DNA of 43,676 nucleotides from a virus: IMG/VR virus record IMGVR_UViG_3300009093_000072, positions 1 through 43,676 of that record; one strand, 5' to 3'. A program made the translations under genes and the position numbers. How positions within the stretch are numbered: the first letter of the stretch is position 1; every line of letters begins with the position of its first letter. Below are positions 1-5,217 of this stretch, one piece after another. The notes under the pieces are model-generated. The model had not been told where the DNA came from. It did no database searches and was given only the letters and a program-made list of their open reading frames with translations.

Positions 1-1
1 T

Positions 2-121
2 CCCGGCGCGCCGTGGAACCGGATGCGCTGGAATGTCGACCACAAGTCGTATGCCGACCAGTTCTACCGCAATCACCCCGCAGCCATGCTCGACGTAGCG
101 CCGATACCAGGGGAAGAGTGA
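2..121 (+). CDS. 3' end of an unrecognised protein (truncated by window edge)
   Basis: An open frame runs from the window edge to a TGA at 119-121 and gives 39 residues with a natural composition, ending in PIPGEE. No start codon lies inside the window, so the 5' end is missing. Its stop shares one base with the ATG of the next gene (TGATG), the usual spacing in this phage, which supports it being real. I do not recognise the family and infer no function. Confidence 0.5.
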   Translation, partial: PGAPWNRMRWNVDHKSYADQFYRNHPAAMLDVAPIPGEE

Positions 122-285
122 TGAGGAAGAACCGGTTCGCTCGTTTCCGTCGATACGACCAATGGCCAAAGCCCATGCGGAGCTGGCAGGTCGGCGACAT
201 GCTATCGAGCGGCTTCTATGCGGACGCAGCCAATCCAGAATACCGGAAAGAGTTGCGCATGATCTCATGGAGGCGTCCGCTATGA
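121..285 (+). CDS. small hypothetical phage protein
   Basis: 54 residues, basic at the N-terminus (MRKNRFARFRRYDQW) and ending MISWRRPL. The ATG at 121 was chosen because it overlaps the upstream stop as TGATG; a longer frame starting at 13 would overlap the upstream gene extensively. Its own stop overlaps the next ATG as ATGA at 282-285, so the three genes are probably translationally coupled. No domain recognised. Confidence 0.6.
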   Translation: MRKNRFARFRRYDQWPKPMRSWQVGDMLSSGFYADAANPEYRKELRMISWRRPL

Positions 286-641
286 CCAGCCCGCTAAAGC
301 CGTGCCCGTTTTGTGGGAAGCCGGCGGAAAGTGCGTTTGTCCACGCGAGCATCCCATGGTGGCAAGTCGAGTGCACGGATTGCTCTGCGCACGTCGATGC
401 CGAAACTGAAGTCGACGCCATCGCCGCTTGGAACACCCGAGCCTCTACCGCATCCGAAGCCGAGAGGGTCAGAGAGGCAGCATCCGCGCTGGTCGCCAAG
501 CTGGATGAATGCGACCCGCACCTGACGAGCATGTTCAGCTTCGCGCTGGCACACGATCATCTGTACAGCGGCCCGACCTATGGGGAAGAGCTTGAGGCTC
601 TGCGCGCTGCTATCCGCTCCCTTCCGATCGGTGAAGCATGA
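282..641 (+). CDS. Lar-like (restriction alleviation family) zinc ribbon protein
   Basis: 119 residues. The N-terminus has CPFCG (Cys8, Cys11) followed by ECTDC (Cys31, Cys34) and then AIAAWNTR, the hallmark layout of Lar-family restriction alleviation proteins. In the E. coli Rac prophage, Lar modulates type I restriction; most phage homologues are untested. Residues about 60-119 form a charged helical tail (REAASALVAKLDECDP) not typical of the minimal family. The ATG at 282 overlaps the previous stop (ATGA) and precedes the zinc ribbon directly; a longer frame from 162 would run through the previous gene. Family call is firm; an antirestriction role is inferred from family only. Confidence 0.8.
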   Translation: MTSPLKPCPFCGKPAESAFVHASIPWWQVECTDCSAHVDAETEVDAIAAWNTRASTASEAERVREAASALVAKLDECDPHLTSMFSFALAHDHLYSGPTYGEELEALRAAIRSLPIGEA

Positions 642-730
642 TCGGCCCCACCCTCGTTGAACTCGGTCTATGGATACTAGCTTTCACCCTTATAGCTGCT
701 GCTATACATTGGGTGAGGAGGAGACGTTAG
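638..730 (+). CDS. tiny single-pass membrane protein
   Basis: 30 residues: short polar start, one hydrophobic helix (about residues 9-25, GLWILAFTLIAAAIHWV) and an Arg-rich end (RRRR) that would place the C-terminus in the cytoplasm. The ATG overlaps the stop of the Lar-like gene as ATGA. Its stop TAG (728-730) overlaps the stop of the convergent minus-strand gene. Below the length normally reported for ORFs, but overlap, topology and the positive-inside tail argue that it is real. Function unknown. Confidence 0.55.
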   Translation: MIGPTLVELGLWILAFTLIAAAIHWVRRRR

Positions 731-879
731 CGCCGCCTCTCCCGCTTCCCAGCTTTCGCCATCGCAAAGTAGATAGCTTCTCCATCCTCCTTTGCCGTTC
801 TAAAACGGGGTATATCTGGCATCATCTCGGGAGGGAGGCCGATCGGAATTCCATAGCGGTCGTCGGGTTCGTATTTCAT
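727..879 (-). CDS. small hypothetical protein
   Basis: 50 residues (MKYEPDDRYGIPIGLPPEMM... ending AKAGKRERRR), acidic at the start and strongly basic at the end. It ends tail to tail with the preceding plus-strand gene, their stops overlapping. The ATG at 879 has no clear Shine-Dalgarno; a TTG at 909 is an alternative. The same frame continues upstream to an ATG at 966 but is interrupted by a TAG at 922-924. No family recognised. Confidence 0.45.
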   Translation of the reverse strand: MKYEPDDRYGIPIGLPPEMMPDIPRFRTAKEDGEAIYFAMAKAGKRERRR

Positions 880-1233
880 GCGGGCTGTCTGCCGGCGCGA
901 ATCCAACAAGGGAAGTGGCCGCTACCCGCCGATGTCCTGCTCGATGTCTGCCCATCCTTCACGCATTCTGATTCTCCATGGGACTGCGGGCTGGCGCGCA
1001 ACTACCAGCTTTCAAGCGGGTCCAGTCGAAACCGGTTCTTCGCTCAGCGATTGCTCGCCGCCGCAGCCATGTTGGTCGCGCCTTATTCGGAGTTTCACCG
1101 ACTCGCTAGGAGCAGCGCATAAGCGCTACATGTTCCACGCTCTTCTCGGGTCAGCGCGACCGACACCACCGCTAGCAGAAAACCCCCTACCCGTCAAGTT
1201 GCGTTCGGTAGAGGAAAGGAGTAAGGTTCGGGG
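880..1233. other. non-coding or decayed stretch
   Basis: About 350 bases without a convincing gene. On the minus strand it holds the in-frame upstream extension of the 727-879 gene (14 codons from 966, then TAG). On the plus strand the only clear signal is a purine-rich ribosome binding site (aggaaaggag, about 1212-1221) for the gene at 1234. No promoter could be assigned with confidence. Confidence 0.35.
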
Positions 1234-1407
1234 ATGGAAACTACGCTTTTCGCGGCTGGCTTTTTAGCGTGGATCACCACTGGTGTACTGGGCGGTCAAA
1301 TGCTGAGCTATCCTGGAGATGGGCTAAACCCACGGCATATCCTGGGCGCCGCGATCGGCCCGTTAGCTTTGTGCATCGCGCTGTTTGAGCTCGCATTCGC
1401 TGACTAG
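1234..1407 (+). CDS. small two-helix membrane protein
   Basis: 57 residues with two hydrophobic segments: about 4-24 (LFAAGFLAWITTGVLGG) and about 38-56 (ILGAAIGPLALCIALFELAF), joined by a polar loop (YPGDGLNPRH). A strong Shine-Dalgarno (aggaaaggag) lies 12 bases upstream of the ATG. It points toward the lysis cassette on the opposite strand. Two-helix topology is common in phage holins and superinfection proteins, but nothing here decides between them. Confidence 0.6.
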   Translation: METTLFAAGFLAWITTGVLGGQMLSYPGDGLNPRHILGAAIGPLALCIALFELAFAD

Positions 1408-1424
1408 ACATGTTGGAAACGCAG

Positions 1425-1449
1425 GCCCACCCCTACACCAGCCGTGGGC
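1425..1449. terminator. weak inverted repeat between convergent genes
   Basis: GCCCAC (1425-1430) and GTGGGC (1444-1449) form a 6-bp stem around a 13-base loop, in the gap between a plus-strand and a minus-strand gene that converge. There is no T run on either side, so a terminator role is only suggested by position. Confidence 0.25.
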
Positions 1450-1488
1450 ATTCTGCTTGAGTCGTTACTTGTCTGGTGTCCACGGCGC

Positions 1489-1770
1489 CTATGGGGCGAC
1501 CATCCATCGGACTAGAAGATAAACCACCATCTGACCGGCCACGCCGATCACAAATGGGATCGCGTACCCAAACAATATTTCACGGTGGGCCGCGCCCCTA
1601 CGTGAAGCCAGCCATATCCTGTTATAGCGGTCAGAAAACGACTGCGACGTTAGTGTGGCGAATGCTGCGGTTAACAAAAGTAGCCAAGGTGACCACCCCA
1701 GATACGCCACCAAGGCGGCAAAGCCAAAGTTCACGAAGATGCCAAGCAGGCATCCTATACCTAGAGCCAT
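1489..1770 (-). CDS. membrane protein at the end of the lysis cassette
   Basis: 93 residues with hydrophobic helices at about 3-24 and 27-40 and a third at about 68-90 (AIPFVIGVAGQMVVYLLV), separated by a basic loop (RYNRIWLASRRGAAHRE). A good Shine-Dalgarno (gggagg) precedes the ATG. It is the last minus-strand gene of the leftward late unit, 36 bases beyond the Rz1-like gene. It may be a holin or antiholin-like protein or a lysogenic conversion protein; the sequence does not decide. Confidence 0.6.
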   Translation of the reverse strand: MALGIGCLLGIFVNFGFAALVAYLGWSPWLLLLTAAFATLTSQSFSDRYNRIWLASRRGAAHREILFGYAIPFVIGVAGQMVVYLLVRWMVAP

Positions 1771-1806
1771 TGTCTCACCCTCCCCGAAAGTGGGAGGCTA
1801 TCATAA

Positions 1807-2097
1807 CTAATTGACCTTGGTACACTGCTTTAACGCGGCGTCGGCCTTGTCCGCATAGCGCCCAGGACCAGCGTATTCGACCAGCTTTGCCAGCACAGTG
1901 GCGGCAAACTTCGCGAGATCTGTTGGCATTTTGGAGGGCAGCGGCGCCGGGCGAGTTGGGACCGTTACCGGGCATGGGCGCTGCACATCCTTGTACACGG
2001 TGACGGTTCGAATCTCGACGGCCGGCCGAGATTGATCAGCAACACAGCCGCCGGGCAATAGCGACCACGCGACCAGCGTTAGAATTAGACGGCGCAT
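1807..2097 (-). CDS. Rz1-like outer-membrane spanin lipoprotein
   Basis: 96 residues: basic start (MRR), hydrophobic signal and a lipobox-like LLPGGC with Cys about 18, then a proline-rich segment (RPCPVTVPTRPAPLPSKMP), as expected of o-spanins, and a small helical tail. It follows the Rz-like gene with a TGATG overlap at 2095-2099. The longer in-frame start at 2142 is rejected in favour of the ATG at 2097, which sits directly at the signal peptide. In the known system the o-spanin links to the i-spanin across the periplasm to fuse inner and outer membranes at lysis. It is longer than many Rz1 proteins. Confidence 0.7.
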   Translation of the reverse strand: MRRLILTLVAWSLLPGGCVADQSRPAVEIRTVTVYKDVQRPCPVTVPTRPAPLPSKMPTDLAKFAATVLAKLVEYAGPGRYADKADAALKQCTKVN

Positions 2098-2507
2098 CAA
2101 AGACCCCCTGTTTGGGCGCTCAGAGCCGCAGGGACGCGGCAAGCTGGGTTGTCAGGCAAATCCCTTACCAACCGCTGCAACGTCTCCAGGCGGCTCGCAT
2201 CGGCCTTCTGGCGCTTGTCCAGATCAGCGATCGTCGCCGCGTCAGACGCTTTCACGTCGGCATAGGCTTTCGCCCTCGCCTCGCTCTCCGCGTTCTTCGC
2301 GTCCAGTGCGTCCGACAGTCGCGTGATCGATTCCAGATTGACCGCGTTCTTTGCGATCTCCGTGTCGCGCTGGGCCGAGTGCAGCATATCGAGCTTCTGC
2401 CAATGCCGCGTATTTCCGTTGGCGATGAACAATGCCACCGTCAGTCCGATGATCAGCGCGAGCAATCCGCCGGCAACGATCGACTGTATGCGGGGAAGTC
2501 CGAACAT
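2097..2507 (-). CDS. Rz-like inner-membrane spanin
   Basis: 136 residues with one N-terminal transmembrane helix (about residues 9-31, SIVAGGLLALIIGLTVALFIA) and a long, charged, Ala-rich coiled coil to about residue 115, the standard i-spanin layout. The C-terminal part holds DNPACRVP, also frequent in Rz proteins. It starts within the stop of the holin-like gene (TGATG) and its own stop overlaps the o-spanin start. The pairing with the downstream lipoprotein makes the assignment strong. Confidence 0.75.
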   Translation of the reverse strand: MFGLPRIQSIVAGGLLALIIGLTVALFIANGNTRHWQKLDMLHSAQRDTEIAKNAVNLESITRLSDALDAKNAESEARAKAYADVKASDAATIADLDKRQKADASRLETLQRLVRDLPDNPACRVPAALSAQTGGL

Positions 2508-2851
2508 CAGGTCGTCTCCGTCGTTGTCGTGGCCGGCGTCGCTACCGCTGTGGTCGTAGTGGTGGTCACCATGGGCGTGCTGTCATCGCCGCCCGTTGCG
2601 TCGAGTGAGAAGCCCAGCCCAGACGCCTTCACCGATCGCCGATTGATCGCGAGCCCCAGCGACATGAGGATGATCCCGATGATGGCGAGCAGCCCGTAGG
2701 CGATGTTCGCCAGCGGGTCGGGCACGTGCCAAGTCTGGAATATGCGGATGATCCACGCCAGCAGGGCGGTAAGGACCATGGCGCCGCCGATCGATGCAGC
2801 GAGGGCCACGAAAGCGCGGAGATCGCGAGGCGGCCAGCCTGGAAAGGTCAT
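2507..2851 (-). CDS. holin-like membrane protein with Thr-rich tail
   Basis: 114 residues with two hydrophobic helices, about 13-33 (FVALAASIGGAMVLTALLAWII) and 46-66 (ANIAYGLLAIIGIILMSLGLAI), then a low-complexity tail rich in Thr (TTTTTTAVATPATTTTETT). The ATG at 2851 forms ATGA with the upstream stop; a longer frame from 2902 is not needed. Position between the HEXXH gene and the spanins supports a holin role, which would open the membrane for the endolysin. Other multi-helix proteins in this cassette are rival candidates. Confidence 0.55.
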   Translation of the reverse strand: MTFPGWPPRDLRAFVALAASIGGAMVLTALLAWIIRIFQTWHVPDPLANIAYGLLAIIGIILMSLGLAINRRSVKASGLGFSLDATGGDDSTPMVTTTTTTAVATPATTTTETT

Positions 2852-3249
2852 GGCGCTTCCTTCCGACAGCGGCCCGTATCGAGCGCGTCTTGCAGGCAAC
2901 ATTGCGTGATCATCTGGACGAGATAAGCCTCAGCCTCCTTGCCGGGCTCTCGCTCTCCGATGTTATCCCACAGCTCTTGCGCGATGTGGACAGCTTCATG
3001 CGCGATTATGCCCGCGACCTGTTCTATGGGGCGGTCGCCGGGCGGGTGCATCGTAATGATGCAGGTTGTCTTTCCTTCGTGGACAAGGAAGTGCGTGGCG
3101 GCGTTCGAATGATCATTGGCGAGGAAGCTGGGAGGGTTGCTCACCTTTAGCCGCTTCATCTCCTTGCGGAACGCCTTGGGCGACTTGGTGAAGCCGACAT
3201 AGATCGGCCATTGACCCATGCCGTAGTAAGAGATGTGGGGCTCAGTCAT
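2848..3249 (-). CDS. HEXXH-motif metallopeptidase-like protein
   Basis: 133 residues. HEAVH at about 84-88 in the helix AGIIAHEAVHIAQELW is a classic zinc-metallopeptidase signature, and a Glu-rich helix (EAEAYLVQ) begins about 17 residues later and could supply the third ligand as in gluzincins. The N-terminal half looks like a beta-rich domain. It overlaps the endolysin gene by ATGA (3246-3249) and the holin-like gene in the same way. No signal peptide is visible. Zinc binding is inferred; substrate and role in lysis or elsewhere are unknown. Confidence 0.6.
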   Translation of the reverse strand: MTEPHISYYGMGQWPIYVGFTKSPKAFRKEMKRLKVSNPPSFLANDHSNAATHFLVHEGKTTCIITMHPPGDRPIEQVAGIIAHEAVHIAQELWDNIGEREPGKEAEAYLVQMITQCCLQDALDTGRCRKEAP

Positions 3250-3806
3250 GCCCAGCCCCCATCCCGTAGCGCGCGTTCGAAGACTTGGGCGTAATCCTCG
3301 ATCTGATCCGCCTTATCGCGCCCATTGATGATCGTTCGCGCGTTCATGTATTGCTCGCGGGTAGCAATGCCCGACGCCGGCAGAACCTTCTTGAGGGACA
3401 CGCCGGTGAACCAACCTTCGTTCATGCCGAGATGCAGGATTTGGGCGGCAATAGCTGGCTCCATCGCCTTGTCGGGCGTGGCGATAAGGGCACCATTCAA
3501 GCCAAGCTCGCGATCGGCGCGCTGGTAGTTGAAGTCCCAGGTTAGCTGGACATAACCCCTGCCGTACCAAGGGTAATAGCGGAGGTGCTCCTTGCGCCAT
3601 TCCTCGGGCAGCCAATAGGCTTCGCGGACAGGCCGCATCGTTGCGTTCGTTTCGTGCCAGGTCGTCGCCAGCTCGTATGCAGCGAAGGCGAGAGGATCGC
3701 CCGAGATCGCAGCGAGCACGGTATTGAAGCCGTCAACCTGCGATTGCTTCAGGCTACCGAGCCTGTTGCGCACCGTCGTGAAGAAGGCGCCGGTGTTAAA
3801 GGTCAT
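3246..3806 (-). CDS. endolysin, glycoside hydrolase family 19 type
   Basis: 186 residues. ATTWHETNATMRPVREAYW (about 47-65) followed by YYPWYGRGYVQLTW (about 77-90) is the core of the GH19/chitinase-like lysozymes used as phage endolysins; Glu52 in HET is the likely general acid. It should cut glycan bonds in peptidoglycan. No signal peptide is seen, so access depends on a holin. The ATG at 3806 was chosen over an upstream in-frame start at 3935 because the extra residues would overlap the preceding gene by 140 bases and look unlike protein; an 11-base overlap remains. Confidence 0.8.
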   Translation of the reverse strand: MTFNTGAFFTTVRNRLGSLKQSQVDGFNTVLAAISGDPLAFAAYELATTWHETNATMRPVREAYWLPEEWRKEHLRYYPWYGRGYVQLTWDFNYQRADRELGLNGALIATPDKAMEPAIAAQILHLGMNEGWFTGVSLKKVLPASGIATREQYMNARTIINGRDKADQIEDYAQVFERALRDGGWA

Positions 3807-4443
3807 CCAACCTGTCCTTGAGCAAATGAGTGGTGGAAGCTTCGATCTGCCGAGCCTGGCGCGCCTTGCCGGCCGCCATGAGCAGATCGGGATGCGACGC
3901 CTGATAAGCGTACCCCTCGTAGACAAGCTCATCATCGACCATCGTGGCGACCTTCAGAACCATCGTGGGAGGTCCACCAGGCTGTAGATTGATGAGGTTC
4001 GACACGACGCTGCGCGGCTGCGCGAGGGCGATTTGATCCAGAAGATCGATCTCCCGGATAGCCTCCACGTCCCCAAGCAACTCCGCGAACGTGTGCCCCT
4101 GCAAGTCGTCTCGCGACGCATATCCCAGCGGCGCGAAGATCATCAGGAACGCTTTGTCCGAGATCCAAATGAGGCGCTTGGTCGCGTCCTTCTTCCAGCG
4201 TGCCAGAAAGATGGCGTTGTCGAACTCGACCGCCTTCAACCGGGTTTCCAGAACGGTGTGCCGGTCCTCGCAGGCACTTAGCTCCGAGCGAAATTCCGCG
4301 ATGTCCAAGCGCAGCCGTTCGATCTCGCTTTTCTCCTTGGCCGCACCGATCTTCATGCGCGCATTGAGCAGACCCAACAGACCCCCCGTCCCCAGGATGC
4401 TTCCCCCGACCCCGAACAGGGCGACTACAAGCTCCTGGCTCAC
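3796..4443 (-). CDS. membrane-anchored protein with PAS-like domain
   Basis: 215 residues: a hydrophobic N-terminal helix (about 5-27), a coiled coil (about 33-75, EKSEIERLRLDIAEFRSEL), then a globular part (about 83-185) whose pattern (DKAFLMIFAPLGYASRDDLQG, then HTFAELLGD, then VVSNLINL and VYEGYAY strands) resembles a PAS fold as in sensor proteins. There is no kinase or output domain. It lies between two lysis-cassette genes with an ATGA overlap upstream and an 11-base overlap downstream. The PAS reading is from sequence pattern only. Role unknown; sensing linked to lysis is speculation. Confidence 0.5.
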   Translation of the reverse strand: MSQELVVALFGVGGSILGTGGLLGLLNARMKIGAAKEKSEIERLRLDIAEFRSELSACEDRHTVLETRLKAVEFDNAIFLARWKKDATKRLIWISDKAFLMIFAPLGYASRDDLQGHTFAELLGDVEAIREIDLLDQIALAQPRSVVSNLINLQPGGPPTMVLKVATMVDDELVYEGYAYQASHPDLLMAAGKARQARQIEASTTHLLKDRLDDL

Positions 4444-4874
4444 CGCACGGGCTCAAGAGACATCTCCATTCGGTTGACGGGAAGACCCCGCGCCACCTTG
4501 CGGACAAACACACCAATGGATCCCCAATCATTGCCGAAGGGAACCGCTGTTATCTGCATGAGGGTGAGCCAGAACGCGGCGTTCCACGCCTCTATGTTGG
4601 TCACCCAACCTAGAAGCCATGCCAGCATCGCCGCGCCGAGAGGCAGGAACATTGCCAGTGCCACGTCCTGGGCAAGCGACGCGCGGAACCACACACCGAC
4701 AGCGAGCGCGCCGACGTAGAGCGCAAGCTGCGTATGCGGTTCCGAGAGGCCTATCCGCCAGCCCACATAACCCAGGCCGAACGTGATCAGCACTAACGCC
4801 GCCGATCGATTGACGAACGACGACGGCAGCACACCGAACAGCATCAATGCCCAAATGATCTTGTCCGGCGTCAT
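4440..4874 (-). CDS. polytopic membrane protein
   Basis: 144 residues with about four hydrophobic helices (residues about 6-20, 25-42, 50-65 and 72-112) and a basic cytoplasmic tail (VRKVARGLPVNRMEM). It overlaps the PAS-like gene by ATGA at 4440-4443 and begins 3 bases after the stop of the PT-repeat peptide gene. It could be a second holin/antiholin component. No family recognised. Confidence 0.55.
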   Translation of the reverse strand: MTPDKIIWALMLFGVLPSSFVNRSAALVLITFGLGYVGWRIGLSEPHTQLALYVGALAVGVWFRASLAQDVALAMFLPLGAAMLAWLLGWVTNIEAWNAAFWLTLMQITAVPFGNDWGSIGVFVRKVARGLPVNRMEMSLEPVR

Positions 4875-4877
4875 CGT

Positions 4878-4973
4878 TTACCGGCTCGGGAACGTCGGTG
4901 TCGGGGTGGGTGTTGGGGTGGGTGTCGGCGTGGGGGTAGGGCTCGGGTGACTAACCTGGTCATCATCAGGCAT
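4878..4973 (-). CDS. Pro-Thr repeat micro-peptide
   Basis: 31 residues: an acidic start (MPDDDQVSHPS) then about nine PT dipeptides and a short end (FPSR). A near-perfect Shine-Dalgarno (aaggaga) lies 8 bases upstream of the ATG at 4973, which argues strongly that it is translated even though it is tiny. Codons vary within the repeat (accccn/cacccc mixtures), so the repeat is kept at protein level, not only as DNA slippage. A flexible linker or periplasmic/spacer peptide is possible; no function can be assigned. Confidence 0.6.
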   Translation of the reverse strand: MPDDDQVSHPSPTPTPTPTPTPTPTPTFPSR

Positions 4974-5023
4974 GGTTATTCTCCTTGGTTGATGGGGGTG
5001 GCGAAATTCGATAGGATCGCAGA

Positions 5024-5212
5024 ATGATGAACTGCGCACCCGATGCGACCGGCTGGATCGATGAACTGACATATCGTCAGGGTCATATTCTGACCCCTCA
5101 TGCGGGTATCGCGGCAGTTGCCCTTGTTGTTCTCATGATTCTGTCGGCGCGGCTGCTGCTGCATTACTTCCCGGCGGGAGAGCCCATGGGAGATTGGCCG
5201 GAAGACGAGTAG
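5024..5212 (+). CDS. lone plus-strand single-pass membrane protein (moron-like)
   Basis: 62 residues with a polar N-terminus (APDATGWIDELTYRQGH), one hydrophobic helix (about 29-47, IAAVALVVLMILSARLLLHYF) and an acidic tail (MGDWPEDE). It lies on the opposite strand to every neighbour, in the gap between the tail fibre and the lysis cassette, a classic place for morons. aggatcg just upstream is a weak ribosome binding site. ATG at 5024 or 5027 are equally possible. The opposite-strand frame here has poor composition. Function unknown. Confidence 0.5.
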   Translation: MMNCAPDATGWIDELTYRQGHILTPHAGIAAVALVVLMILSARLLLHYFPAGEPMGDWPEDE

Positions 5213-5217
5213 CGGCA

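Noticed and set aside
670-1122. 150-codon plus-strand frame
   Set aside because: Composition is unlike protein, it has no ribosome site and overlaps the 638-730 and 727-879 genes; it is the shadow of the minus strand.
4878-4973. PT repeat as a CRISPR or microsatellite only
   Set aside because: The repeat is short and inside a frame with a strong ribosome site; no spacers are present.
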